From: a bacterium
Lineage (GTDB): Bacteria; Zhuqueibacterota; QNDG01; DSAB01
DNA: 64,000 bases
Assembly (NCBI GenBank): GCA_016931965.1
Contig: JAFGDT010000018.1
Coordinates: forward strand, 62,001-126,000
Reading direction: 5' to 3'
Below are positions 6,553 to 15,370 of this stretch, one piece after another; position 1 is the stretch's first letter; each line of letters begins with the position of its first letter. A program made the translations under genes and the position numbers. A model generated the notes under the pieces. That model had not been told where the DNA came from. It ran no database searches and was given only the letters and a program-made list of their open reading frames with translations.

Positions 6553-8235
6553 TTATTTAAGCAATGTCAGTTTCATGGTTTGGCTGTAAGGTCCTGCCGT
6601 TATATGACACATGTATATACCGCTGGGCAGCTGGCTTGCATCAAACTGGACTTGATAGTATCCCGTTTCCTGTTTCTGATCCACCAATGTGGCAACTTCA
6701 CGGCCTGTTATATCATATACCTTTAATGTCACGTGCTGTGGATTGGGCAATTCATATTTAATTGTCGTTTCGGGATTGAACGGATTGGGATAATTCTGGT
6801 GAACTACAAATTTCTCAGGTCTTTTTTCATCACCTGTCTCAACAGAGGTGCCTGGAACCACACCGTATGCCTTGATACAGAGATCGAATTTCCCTTCTTG
6901 ATCATTCCCCAAAGGACTCCATGTATTGTTCAACCCATTACTGCTGATCCAGCATTTACCGGTTTCAATATCAGGTTCCGCATAATTAACAACCTGTTGT
7001 TCGACTGGAACTGGAAGATCCTCTCCAGGAGCCGAGTATTTGACTTTAATATAAAAGTCATTACCGTTGCTTACTGTAATTGGACTGGTGAGGTTAAATG
7101 TGTAATAACCCGGATAATCACATGTTTTATCACCAATTGAACCGAGTAAATTAGAAAGGGAATTTCCATTAAAATTGTCATAGACTGTGAAATTCACGGT
7201 TGTATTGGATGTATTGATCCAGGTACCTAATTTTGTGAGCTGTTCGTTCTGGGAAGGTGCGTATTTGACAAGGCCGTATGCTTGAGAATTATTATAACCG
7301 ATAGATCCCATTGATCCCAGCTTGTCGCAGTAGTAAACTGTCGCACTTGAATTATAATCCATACGCTTCGGCCAATATGCCACGTCTGTATTCACTCTGG
7401 TATCATTATATGAAATATAGAAATAACCATTTTCTCCAAAATTAGTCCCATAACTGTTTTTAACAATCCATGCTCCTAAACCACCACCCGTATTTTTATT
7501 GTCATTCCATCCTACAAGAAGAACGGCGTGATTGGCTTGGATCGTCCCGTTGAAATAATAGGTTTTATTGGAATTGTTATAATAAGCGTAATCCCAGTAC
7601 ATATTTGAAAAAACAGCACCATTATCATAAATAGCTTGTTTAATAATACTAATTAAATTGGGTATGAAACGGACGTCGGTAACGTAACCCTGGGGAATTA
7701 TCCCTGGCGCAGAGGTGCTGTCACTTATGTTATATGGAAGGTCGGTTTCGGAGACGGGTCCACTTCCTCTAATAAAATATGCGGTTGCCATACTGGCATT
7801 TCCACCTTCAATGCAGTGTTTGCGTTTAAAACCGTGAGTGTTTTTCAGATGTTGTTCAGAGAGATCGTATATTCCAAGGCCCAAGGTAAGCCAGTTTGAT
7901 TCAACAGCACCGATGCTGGCAAATACCCAGCAGCAACCACAATTCCCCTGATCTTTGGGAGGGGTCACCAATCCCTCTGTTCGCAAATCGTATGTAGCTG
8001 GCAGATCGAGCGCCTTTTGGAAATTAGCAGGGATCTCCGGTCTGTATTTGACCGGATGGGGAATATATCCTAGCGGGTAACCATCGGATGTGAATTCTCT
8101 GACTTCGCCCTTCTGAAGTGCTTCCATATATTGAATATACTCGGGATTTAAAGGTGCCTGTTTCAGTTCGGGTTCCTGTGTATAAACGGATGAAAATAGG
8201 AATCCACAGAGTAAGGTAATGATGATCTTTTTCAT
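6553..8235 (-). CDS. Secreted papain-like (C1A) cysteine protease with T9SS sorting domain
   Basis: This 560-residue protein has a signal peptide (about residues 1-20) and a short 60-residue pro-like segment. The papain domain has Gln96, catalytic Cys102 in QGNCGCCWVFAS, His236 in NHAVLLVGW and Asn260 in WIVKNSYG. A beta-rich segment (about 290-460) resembles the lectin-like domain that often follows such proteases, and the protein ends in a type A T9SS sorting domain (about 473-560: QNYPNPFNPETT, GREVATL, LPSGIY). It is therefore exported by Sec, passed across the outer membrane by T9SS and probably anchored or released. AAGGAGA precedes the ATG. It is the second gene of an operon whose first gene, 20 bases upstream, is a chagasin-like inhibitor of this protease class. 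An extra Cys lies beside the catalytic one. Confidence 0.93.
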   Translation of the reverse strand: MKKIIITLLCGFLFSSVYTQEPELKQAPLNPEYIQYMEALQKGEVREFTSDGYPLGYIPHPVKYRPEIPANFQKALDLPATYDLRTEGLVTPPKDQGNCGCCWVFASIGAVESNWLTLGLGIYDLSEQHLKNTHGFKRKHCIEGGNASMATAYFIRGSGPVSETDLPYNISDSTSAPGIIPQGYVTDVRFIPNLISIIKQAIYDNGAVFSNMYWDYAYYNNSNKTYYFNGTIQANHAVLLVGWNDNKNTGGGLGAWIVKNSYGTNFGENGYFYISYNDTRVNTDVAYWPKRMDYNSSATVYYCDKLGSMGSIGYNNSQAYGLVKYAPSQNEQLTKLGTWINTSNTTVNFTVYDNFNGNSLSNLLGSIGDKTCDYPGYYTFNLTSPITVSNGNDFYIKVKYSAPGEDLPVPVEQQVVNYAEPDIETGKCWISSNGLNNTWSPLGNDQEGKFDLCIKAYGVVPGTSVETGDEKRPEKFVVHQNYPNPFNPETTIKYELPNPQHVTLKVYDITGREVATLVDQKQETGYYQVQFDASQLPSGIYMCHITAGPYSQTMKLTLLK

Positions 8236-8254
8236 TTTGTTATTTCTCCTTGAT

Positions 8255-8644
8255 TTAAGATTGAACGATCACGGTGAGTTCAAATGTTCTGATAGGCGGG
8301 ATATTCTCTTCAAAATCCCGATGGTAAATGATTTCCAACGTGGTCTTTCCCGTATTTCCGCCTTGAAAATGAAATATCGATTTTCCGCCAGTACCCAGTA
8401 TTCCTGGAGGGGTTTCATCGGGTTGGTATTCGGTTTTCAGGTGAAGAAGAATCGTTGTGTCCACATTCACGATCTCCCATTGGTAGCCTGTCGTTGGATT
8501 TGCATTCAAGACCACATTGAGGCGATGGTCTTTTTTCAATTCCACAGTTGTTCCAGAATCCGCTTCTTTTTTTTCAATGGTTGATGTCGTGCAGCGTATC
8601 CAGACAGCCATCATGATGAACAATAACATCGCATGTTTTTTCAT
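8255..8644 (-). CDS. Chagasin-like cysteine protease inhibitor (family I42)
   Basis: This 129-residue protein has a signal peptide ending near IRCTTS; the Cys suggests a lipoprotein, though WIRC is not a canonical lipobox. The mature part has the I42 loops: NPTTGYQWEI (the NPTTGF/Y loop that enters the papain active site), a Gly-rich GTGGKSIFHF, and a C-terminal strand where RPW is replaced by YHRDFEENIPP. Family I42 proteins bind and block C1A proteases tightly and reversibly. It is transcribed first, from a likely promoter at 8779-8807, with AAAGGAG before its ATG, and the protease gene follows after 20 bases. The pairing suggests that the inhibitor protects the periplasm from the protease before secretion. 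Confidence 0.85.
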   Translation of the reverse strand: MKKHAMLLFIMMAVWIRCTTSTIEKKEADSGTTVELKKDHRLNVVLNANPTTGYQWEIVNVDTTILLHLKTEYQPDETPPGILGTGGKSIFHFQGGNTGKTTLEIIYHRDFEENIPPIRTFELTVIVQS

Positions 8645-8778
8645 GGATTGGACTCCTTTTTTAAAGACTTTGAATGCTATCGATGAAGATTTGTTTGCTG
8701 ATTGATATCCAAAATTTGAAAATAAATGGTTGATGCCATATGTCTCATGTACATCTTGAACAGGGGGTATGACAACTG

Positions 8779-8807
8779 ATATTAATAAATAAGTCCATTT
8801 ATATCAA
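8779..8807 (-). promoter_or_regulatory. Promoter candidate for the inhibitor-protease operon
   Basis: On the minus strand, TTGATA (8807-8802) is followed by a 17-base spacer and TAATAT (8784-8779). The start point near 8772 leaves a leader of about 127 bases before the inhibitor ATG. Confidence 0.5.
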
Positions 8808-8986
8808 GTAAATTTTTTTTTTTATCATTTTGTTTTGAAAAAGATCCTTATTATGATTAAACCACTGCGGTAAAAGAATCCCGATTATGGACCAGGATTC
8901 ATACTGTGTCAATAATATGGTCGATAATATTGTACAAAAAAATTTTTGGTAAACTCTTCATTATGATGCAATTTATCCTTGCCTTT

Positions 8987-9014
8987 TTGAAACTATTGTT
9001 GTATGTTTTAAAAT
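8987..9014 (+). promoter_or_regulatory. Promoter candidate for the PorV-like gene at 9047
   Basis: TTGAAA (8987-8992) and TAAAAT (9009-9014) are 16 bases apart. Transcription would begin near 9021, followed by a GGAG ribosome-binding site at 9036-9039 and the TTG start at 9047. Confidence 0.5.
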
Positions 9015-9046
9015 AGACCGAAGGGGACATAAACTGGAGACGGACG

Positions 9047-10069
9047 TTGAAAAAATGGATCCAAAAGGGGTTTCTCGTTTTTAGCCTATTTCAGTCATCG
9101 TTTGTCCTGGGCGGATTTGTGCTTACAAAATACGGCGATGCTTTTATGCGAATTGGTGTGGGTGCCAGACCATTGGGAATGGGGGGGGCTTGTGTGGCTA
9201 TCTGTAATGATGTGACGTCCATTTATTGGAATCCGGCTGGATTGGCCTCGATGACGATGTTACAGATTCACGGCATGCATTCGGAACGATTCTCAGGCAT
9301 TGTGAATTGGGATTTCATCGGTATAGGTGTGCCCTTTAAAAACAATTTGGCAATGGGCTTTGGTTTTTTCAGATTGGGGGTTGACGGCATTCCCATCACG
9401 GCCCTTCGAGATCCTTCGAGAGAATTAGGAGAGATGTATGTCGATGCATACGGAAATTGGGTTGAGAATGATGTTTATGTGAAAGAATATGTCAATGACC
9501 ATGAGATGTCTTTTGTCTTTTCATTTGCCAAAAAAAGCTCGAATCGCTTATTTTACGGCGGTAGCATTAAGGTGATTCGAAAACATGCGGGAGATTATGG
9601 CGCGTGGGGTCTTGGATTTGATTTTGGTATTATGATGAATCCTTATCGTTCACTACAGATCGGGTGTGTTTTGTTGGATGGATCTTCCACATTGATTGCC
9701 TGGAATGGGGGGAGAAAAGAGCTCATTGCCCCCCATATCAGAACAGGAATAGCCTATCCCGTGCAGATTTATTATTTTGATGTTGTTCCGTTATTGGATG
9801 TCCATATAGATTTTGAAAATCAACAATCAGGTGCACAAATTCATTTTGGCCAGATAGATCTGAATTTGCACGGAGGTATTGAGTTCGGATTTCAGGATCG
9901 CATCGCACTGCGGGCAGGTTCTGACAGGGGATATATCACATTTGGAGTCGGATTGCATGTCTCTGTGTTCAAGATTGATTATGGCTTTTCCCATCATATG
10001 GATTTGGGAAAGACGCATCGTATTTCGATTACGCTTTTATGGGACAAGGATCGTCTCTTTCGATTTTAG
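9047..10069 (+). CDS. PorV/PorQ-like outer membrane protein (UPF0164 type)
   Basis: This 340-residue protein has an N-terminal signal (MKKWIQKGFLVFSLFQSSFVLGG) and then the family hallmark, FMRIGVGARPLGMGGACVA with the nearby IYWNPAGLASM. Members of the PorV/PorQ/FadL-like barrel group sit in the outer membrane; PorV shuttles T9SS cargo to the attachment complex. The rest is a run of beta strands rich in Gly and aromatics. The TTG start at 9047 is supported by GGAG seven bases upstream and by the lack of another start before the signal. It stands alone, with its own promoter. A second, more distant member is at 19996. Which one serves as PorV is unknown. Confidence 0.82.
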   Translation: MKKWIQKGFLVFSLFQSSFVLGGFVLTKYGDAFMRIGVGARPLGMGGACVAICNDVTSIYWNPAGLASMTMLQIHGMHSERFSGIVNWDFIGIGVPFKNNLAMGFGFFRLGVDGIPITALRDPSRELGEMYVDAYGNWVENDVYVKEYVNDHEMSFVFSFAKKSSNRLFYGGSIKVIRKHAGDYGAWGLGFDFGIMMNPYRSLQIGCVLLDGSSTLIAWNGGRKELIAPHIRTGIAYPVQIYYFDVVPLLDVHIDFENQQSGAQIHFGQIDLNLHGGIEFGFQDRIALRAGSDRGYITFGVGLHVSVFKIDYGFSHHMDLGKTHRISITLLWDKDRLFRF

Positions 10070-10194
10070 TGAGCTAAATAACATAAAAACATATATAAAT
10101 TATAAAAATTTTATTGACTATGAATTTTTTATTTTGTAAGTTATATATACACAATTCTTTAAAACTTATTAATACGATAAGTTGAAGAGGTGTT

Positions 10195-11073
10195 ATGGCA
10201 TCAAGTATGACAGGTTTTGGTGTCGGAGAATTTCATCAGGATGGATATACGGTGAATGTTGAATTGCGGTCGGTCAACAGTCGATTTTTAGAGGTCTCTT
10301 GCCGATTGCCTCCAAGTTTCATTCACTATGAGAGAAAAATTAAAGAGATTATTAAAAAGAAGATCCAACGTGGAAAATTGTATTTGGCCGTTTCTATTCA
10401 AGGAGAGAATGAAGGTGTTTTGGATATTCGAGTCGATCAGCGAATAGCGCGTGCCGTTCGATCTCTGCTTGATGAAATTTGTCGTACAACCGGAATTCAG
10501 GAAGAATTACGTTTGGATCACATACTGAAATTTTCTGAGATATTTGAACCTATGAAAGAACCGGCGGGTGCTGAAAAAACGTGGGAGGGAGTCAAAACAG
10601 CGTTAATCAAAGCATTGGACGATCTGAAACGTATGCGTGACCGGGAGGGGGAATCGCTTGCAAGGGATATTGTGAAAAGAGTCAAATATTTAGAAAGACA
10701 CCTCAGTGCTATTGAACGAATCGCCAAAAAGAATATTCAGAATGCTTATCAAAGAATGGTTGAACGTGTTCGCATATTGCAACAAAATCAGGAAGTGAGT
10801 GAAGAGCGATTGCATGCGGAAATTGTGCTTCTTGCTGATAAACTGGATGTCACAGAAGAATGCGTGCGTTTCCGTGGCCACAATGCCCTGTTTCATAAAA
10901 TCATGGAGGAAAGTCCTGTTGTCGGGAAAAAATTGAACTTCCTTCTGCAGGAGATGAACCGAGAAGCCAATACCATTAGTGCAAAAGCAAACAACATGGC
11001 CATCAGTCATCATGTTGTTGAAATCAAGGAAGAAGTTGAAAAACTACGAGAACAAGTTCAAAATTTAGAATAG
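10195..11073 (+). CDS. yicC: YicC/YloC family endoribonuclease
   Basis: This 292-residue protein matches the YicC family from its opening MASSMTGFGVGEF and VELRSVNSRFLEVSCRLPP through the C-terminal GKKLNFLLQEMNREANTISAKANN. YicC proteins are oligomeric endoribonucleases linked to RNA turnover. GAAGAGGTG precedes the ATG. The gene is followed after three bases by gmk, then rpoZ and coaBC, a common conserved order. A weak promoter candidate (TTGACT at 10114) lies upstream. This begins a long plus-strand housekeeping run to about 19970. Confidence 0.93.
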   Translation: MASSMTGFGVGEFHQDGYTVNVELRSVNSRFLEVSCRLPPSFIHYERKIKEIIKKKIQRGKLYLAVSIQGENEGVLDIRVDQRIARAVRSLLDEICRTTGIQEELRLDHILKFSEIFEPMKEPAGAEKTWEGVKTALIKALDDLKRMRDREGESLARDIVKRVKYLERHLSAIERIAKKNIQNAYQRMVERVRILQQNQEVSEERLHAEIVLLADKLDVTEECVRFRGHNALFHKIMEESPVVGKKLNFLLQEMNREANTISAKANNMAISHHVVEIKEEVEKLREQVQNLE

Positions 11074-11076
11074 AAT

Positions 11077-11628
11077 ATGGATTCAGATAGAAATCTCTTT
11101 GTTCTCTCTTCACCTTCGGCAGGGGGCAAAACAACCATTATCAAAGAACTGATGAATAAAGGATTGGATTTATCTTATTCCATATCAGCAACAACCAGAC
11201 CACCCAGAGAGGGTGAAAAGGAGGGCGTTGACTATTTTTTTTTCAATGATGAAGTGTTTCAAAAGAAGATTCGGGAAAAAGCCTTTATCGAATGGGCAAA
11301 CGTGCATGGTTATTTTTATGGTACTTTATGTGATCAGGTGAATTCTTATGTCAAAGAGAACAAGAGAGTGCTGTTCGATCTTGACGTCCATGGAGGCATT
11401 AATTTAAAAAAAGCGTACCCTCAAGCGGTTCTCATTTTTTTATTACCGCCATCCATGGATATTTTAAAAAAGAGACTTATCGATCGAGGGACAGAAACAG
11501 AGGAATCCATTGAGAAACGGTTTAAAGATGCCATGAAAGAAATAGAAATGGCTGACGCATATGATTTTCAAATTATCAATGATCGGTTAGAGGATACCAT
11601 AAAAGAACTTGTAGCCATTATTCAGTGA
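11077..11628 (+). CDS. gmk: Guanylate kinase
   Basis: This 183-residue enzyme phosphorylates GMP to GDP with ATP. Its P-loop reads SSPSAGGKTT (residues 11-20), a small variation on GPSGAGKST. The GMP-binding region TTRPPREGEKEGVDYFF and the lid/core IEWANVHGYFYGT are conserved. It lies directly after yicC and before rpoZ, a common bacterial arrangement. At 183 residues it is slightly shorter than the usual 200 or so, missing only a little at the C-terminus. Confidence 0.94.
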   Translation: MDSDRNLFVLSSPSAGGKTTIIKELMNKGLDLSYSISATTRPPREGEKEGVDYFFFNDEVFQKKIREKAFIEWANVHGYFYGTLCDQVNSYVKENKRVLFDLDVHGGINLKKAYPQAVLIFLLPPSMDILKKRLIDRGTETEESIEKRFKDAMKEIEMADAYDFQIINDRLEDTIKELVAIIQ

Positions 11629-11661
11629 AAAGTCAATATTCAAATTAAAAGGGGATTGTGT

Positions 11662-11970
11662 ATGAGTGATGTTTCGATTTTGGATTTAACAAAGAAGACA
11701 AACAATGTTTATGAATCAGTCGTCATCATGTGTAAACGGGCTCGTCAGATTAATGATGAGCAGAAACTTCAGATCGAAATGGAGCGTGAAATTGTTCCTG
11801 GAATTGAAAATAGAGAGAATGAAGATTTTGATGAGGTTGAAATCGATCGTGAAGCACTTTTAAAGGAACATAAGAAATATCCCAAACCTTCCGAGGTCGC
11901 CATTCAAGAAATGCTCGGAGATCAAATCGAATATCGATTCGTCGATTCGGAAGAGGAAAAAAGCGAATAA
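11662..11970 (+). CDS. rpoZ: RNA polymerase omega subunit
   Basis: The product is a 102-residue omega/Rpb6-like protein with the family core NVYESVVIMCKRARQIN, followed by an acidic tail. Omega helps fold and assemble the beta' subunit and can carry the ppGpp site. The ATG at 11662 is chosen over an in-frame TTG at 11656 because AAAAGGGG lies seven bases before the ATG. Its position between gmk and coaBC is the standard one, which supports the assignment although much of the sequence is divergent. Confidence 0.88.
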   Translation: MSDVSILDLTKKTNNVYESVVIMCKRARQINDEQKLQIEMEREIVPGIENRENEDFDEVEIDREALLKEHKKYPKPSEVAIQEMLGDQIEYRFVDSEEEKSE

Positions 11971-12039
11971 TTCATCTGATGTTCTGAGGAATCGCAAGAG
12001 CATTATGAATCATGTGAGGCGGAATATAAGGCGTTCACA

Positions 12040-13257
12040 TTGGAAAAAAGGTTAGAAAAACGACATATTCTTCTGGGCATTACAGGCAGTATAGCCGCTT
12101 ATAAAGTGTGTGAAGTGCTTCGTTTATTGCAGCACCAAGGTGCTGAGATTCAGGTCGTGATGACTGAATCAGCCCAGCATTTTATAACGCCTTTGACTTT
12201 CGAAACCTTATCGGACCACGAAGTCATAACCGATCTATTCCCTTCTCATCGAACTGTCAAAACGCGACATGTGAGCATGGCTGAATGGGCTGACTGCATT
12301 TTAATTTGTCCGGCCACAGCCAATATCATCGGGAAAATCGCTTCAGGAATCGCAGATGATTTCTTATCCACGGTGGTTATGGCATCCCGCTCACCGGTTC
12401 TGTTCGCACCGGCCATGGATTATCAGATGGTCCGGAATTCGATTTATCTTTCAAATTGTGAAAAATTGGAGAAACTGGGTTATCGGTTCATTTCACCTGA
12501 AGAGGGAGAGCTGGCCAGCGGTGCGGTGGGTCCCGGTCGTCTTGCCGACATCAGGCGGATTATCGAATCGGTCAAAAAAGCGCTTCTGGGTTCAGATAAC
12601 TTAAAACAAGTCAGAATCTTAGTGACTGCCGGCCCCACTCAGGAATTTCTGGATCCCGTTCGCTATTTAACGAATCCATCCTCAGGGAAAATGGGCTATG
12701 CTATTGCTGAAGAGGCTTCTTTGAGAGGGGCAGATGTAACCTTGATCAGCGGTCCGACTGACCTTCAGACTTTTCAAAATATCCGTTTGATCGAAATCAA
12801 AACGGCTGAAGAACTGGCTCGTGTTACAAAGAAAGAGTGGAAAGACCATCAGGTTCTTATTATGGCAGCGGCTGTTGCCGATTTCCGTCCGTTAAAACTG
12901 TCTCGTAAAAAAATCAAGAAAGAGACGGCAGAGTGGGTGCTGCAGCTTGAACAAACGGAAGATATACTCAAAAGCATCGGTGAAAAGAAGGGTGATCGTA
13001 TTGTCGTCGGATTTGCTCTGGAAACGGAAAACGCAGAAAGGCACGCCATTCAAAAATTGCACAACAAAAAGTGTGATCTCATTTGTTTGAACAATCCCGA
13101 TGGACCCGGATCCGGATTTGGCCAAGATACCAATCGGATTACGCTGATTGATGCAAAGGAAAATGTCGAACATCTTCTCCTTATGGAAAAGTGGCAGGTT
13201 GCCCAACATATACTGGATAGGGTGGCATTGTTATTAAAAGAGAAAGTCATCGCATGA
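12040..13257 (+). CDS. coaBC: Bifunctional phosphopantothenoylcysteine decarboxylase / phosphopantothenate-cysteine ligase
   Basis: This 405-residue two-domain enzyme makes 4'-phosphopantetheine for coenzyme A. The flavin CoaC half (about 1-185) has GITGSIAAYK, catalytic His77 and the substrate motif PAMDYQM, where the classical motif has Asn in place of Asp127. The classical catalytic-Cys motif ACGD is ASGA here (Ser160). These variants recur in Bacteroidetes-like CoaBC as I recall, so the enzyme is probably active. The CoaB half (about 188-405) has VTAGPTQEFLDPVRYLTN and the NSSGKMG-like NPSSGKMG. A TTG start at 12040 is inferred since no ATG or GTG precedes the conserved N-terminus. It overlaps the next gene by ATGA. 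Confidence 0.93.
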   Translation: MEKRLEKRHILLGITGSIAAYKVCEVLRLLQHQGAEIQVVMTESAQHFITPLTFETLSDHEVITDLFPSHRTVKTRHVSMAEWADCILICPATANIIGKIASGIADDFLSTVVMASRSPVLFAPAMDYQMVRNSIYLSNCEKLEKLGYRFISPEEGELASGAVGPGRLADIRRIIESVKKALLGSDNLKQVRILVTAGPTQEFLDPVRYLTNPSSGKMGYAIAEEASLRGADVTLISGPTDLQTFQNIRLIEIKTAEELARVTKKEWKDHQVLIMAAAVADFRPLKLSRKKIKKETAEWVLQLEQTEDILKSIGEKKGDRIVVGFALETENAERHAIQKLHNKKCDLICLNNPDGPGSGFGQDTNRITLIDAKENVEHLLLMEKWQVAQHILDRVALLLKEKVIA

Positions 13258-13973
13258 CTCAAGCTGATTATCGGGACATGATGAAACAAGCAGGTAAGTA
13301 TCTCGACTATCAAAAAGATCTGTTTGGAGAAGAGCTCTTTTTGGAAAATCCGGATATCTTTCAAGGGAATCAGCACTCCCACTCTTTTGGGACATTGAAT
13401 GAATTGAAAGAAGCCATTCAGGATTGTCAAAAATGTCCCTTGTCAGAAACACGCACACATTTGGTATTTGGATGTGGAAATGAGCATGCCAATCTCATTT
13501 TGATCGGAGAAGCGCCGGGAAGAGATGAGGATTTGCAGGGTGAACCGTTTGTCGGTCGAGCGGGACAGTTGCTCGACAAGATTCTTGCGGCTATTGGATT
13601 TCAGAGAAAAGAGATTTATATCGGCAATATTTTGAAGTGCAGACCGCCGAATAACCGTGATCCATTGCCCGAAGAGATTGCATTGTGTATGCCTCACCTT
13701 ATGAAACAGATCGATATCATTCAGCCTAAAATCATTTTGGCTTTGGGACGTATTTCTGCGCAAACGCTTTTAAAAACATCGGCATCTCTGGGTCAACTCA
13801 GGAGTGAAACACTGGATTTTAAGGGAATCCCGCTCATGGTGACTTACCATCCAGCTGCCCTTCTCCGCAATCCACACTGGAAGCAACCCGTGTGGGAAGA
13901 TGTGCAGCGACTGCGCAATCTGTACGATGAAATTGTAGGGGATAAACCAAAATGGCAGCCAACCAAAAAGTAA
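13254..13973 (+). CDS. Family 4 uracil-DNA glycosylase (iron-sulfur)
   Basis: This 239-residue enzyme of the family 4 type removes uracil from DNA to start base-excision repair. The active-site motif is [24 protein letters not shown] (about residues 84-107), with the second motif [12 protein letters not shown]. The four Fe-S cysteines can be placed in CQKCPL and in [13 protein letters not shown]...EEIALC. The first 60 residues are an extension before the Cys pair, as in phage SPO1 polymerase-like members. It starts inside the coaBC stop (ATGA) and its end overlaps the dnaB start by 22 bases, so the three genes are translationally coupled. Confidence 0.92.
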   Translation: MTQADYRDMMKQAGKYLDYQKDLFGEELFLENPDIFQGNQHSHSFGTLNELKEAIQDCQKCPLSETRTHLVFGCGNEHANLILIGEAPGRDEDLQGEPFVGRAGQLLDKILAAIGFQRKEIYIGNILKCRPPNNRDPLPEEIALCMPHLMKQIDIIQPKIILALGRISAQTLLKTSASLGQLRSETLDFKGIPLMVTYHPAALLRNPHWKQPVWEDVQRLRNLYDEIVGDKPKWQPTKK

Positions 13974-15361
13974 AGGGTAAAAAAGCGGAATCGAATTCTG
14001 TTTTCGATCGTGTGCCTCCTCAGTCATTGGAGGCGGAAATGGCTGTCCTGGGATCCGTTATGATCGATAATGATTGTATCGGCAAGATTATTGAGATGGT
14101 AGATGTGGATCATTTCTATCGAACAGTGCATCAACAAATATTTCGTGCCGCCCGGACACTTTATGAGAGAAATGAACCCGTGGATCTGATTACGCTAACC
14201 GAAGAGCTGAAAAAGCATAAAAAGTTGGATGAAATTGGAGGGGCTTATTATTTAACGGAACTGGCAGAATCGGTGCCTTCTTCTGCCAATGTTGAATATC
14301 ATGCTCGAATTGTTTTGGAGCGTTTTCTGATGCGCCGATTGATTGAAGAGTCCACGGCGATTGCCAAGGAATGTTATGATGGTCTTGATGATGTCTATGA
14401 GATTATCGATCGATCGGAGCAGCGCATTTTCGGGCTCTCTGAAAAACGGCAACGCAGGACATTTCAGCATATTTCTCCTATTATGCATGAAGCTTTTGAG
14501 GCCATCGAAAAGTTTCACCAGAGAGAAGGTGTGGTGACGGGAGTTCCAACCGGATTTACCATGCTGGATGAATTGACATCAGGATTTCAGCAGAGTGAGT
14601 TCGTGGTTGTGGCCGGACGGCCTTCCATGGGTAAGACCGCTTTTAGTCTCAATATCGCCAGGCATGCGGCAGTGAAGGCAAAAATCCCTGTTGGATTTTT
14701 CAGTCTGGAAATGTCGAATCGTCAGCTGGCTTTGCGTTTGCTGTGCGCTGATGCCCGCGTGGATGCTCACGGTGTTCGCACAGGGAAATTGGCTGATAAG
14801 CAATGGCAGGAATTGAGTTTGCATGCAGGTGCTTTGACAGAAGCGCCTCTCTACGTGGATGATACACCTGGAATGGGGGTTCTTGAGCTCCGAGCCAAGG
14901 CCAGGCGATTGAAGAAAGAGCATGATATCGGCATGATTGTCGTCGATTATCTCCAATTGATGGAGGGGCCAAGAGGTTTGGAAAGTCGTCAACAGGAGAT
15001 TTCGGTGATTTCAAGATCCTTAAAGTCTCTGGCGAAAGAATTGGATGTGCCTGTGGTTGCCCTTTCTCAGCTTTCTCGTGCGGTCGAAGTAAGGGGAGGA
15101 GAAAGACGCCCCATGCTTTCGGATTTGCGAGAATCGGGTGCAATTGAGCAGGATGCCGATGTGGTTCTTTTCATCTACAGACCGGAATTTTATGGGAAAA
15201 AAGTAGATGATCGGGGAAATCCATTGGAAGGTAAAGCAGAGGTGATCATTGGAAAACAGCGAAACGGTCCTGTAGGAACCGTTCATCTCCATTTTATGAA
15301 ACAATGGGCGCGTTTTGAGAATCCGGCTTATGAAGAAGAATCCGCAGGTGTTCCATTTTAG
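13952..15361 (+). CDS. dnaB: Replicative DNA helicase DnaB
   Basis: This 469-residue helicase unwinds DNA at the replication fork as a hexamer. The N-terminal domain (about 20-125, VPPQSLEAEMAVLGS) is followed by a linker and a RecA-like motor with Walker A GRPSMGKTA (about 222-230), Walker B IVVDYLQLM, and the H3/H4 motifs LSQLSRAVEVR and LRESGAIEQDADVV. No intein interrupts it. The ATG at 13952 is inside the end of the glycosylase gene. The next gene, rel, begins nine bases after the stop. Confidence 0.96.
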   Translation: MAANQKVKGKKAESNSVFDRVPPQSLEAEMAVLGSVMIDNDCIGKIIEMVDVDHFYRTVHQQIFRAARTLYERNEPVDLITLTEELKKHKKLDEIGGAYYLTELAESVPSSANVEYHARIVLERFLMRRLIEESTAIAKECYDGLDDVYEIIDRSEQRIFGLSEKRQRRTFQHISPIMHEAFEAIEKFHQREGVVTGVPTGFTMLDELTSGFQQSEFVVVAGRPSMGKTAFSLNIARHAAVKAKIPVGFFSLEMSNRQLALRLLCADARVDAHGVRTGKLADKQWQELSLHAGALTEAPLYVDDTPGMGVLELRAKARRLKKEHDIGMIVVDYLQLMEGPRGLESRQQEISVISRSLKSLAKELDVPVVALSQLSRAVEVRGGERRPMLSDLRESGAIEQDADVVLFIYRPEFYGKKVDDRGNPLEGKAEVIIGKQRNGPVGTVHLHFMKQWARFENPAYEEESAGVPF

Positions 15362-15370
15362 GTCACTGAT

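Larger units (their letters stand above)
8645..9046. other. Divergent intergenic region
   Basis: This 402-base AT-rich region between the inhibitor-protease operon (minus) and the PorV-like gene (plus) has no ORF. Each direction has a promoter candidate (8779-8807 minus; 8987-9014 plus). It includes a run of 12 T at about 8813-8824. No known operator was recognised. Confidence 0.6.

Noticed and set aside
6553-8644. Toxin-antitoxin module
   Set aside because: Both proteins carry export signals and belong to a protease and inhibitor family, so a secreted enzyme with its guard is the better reading.
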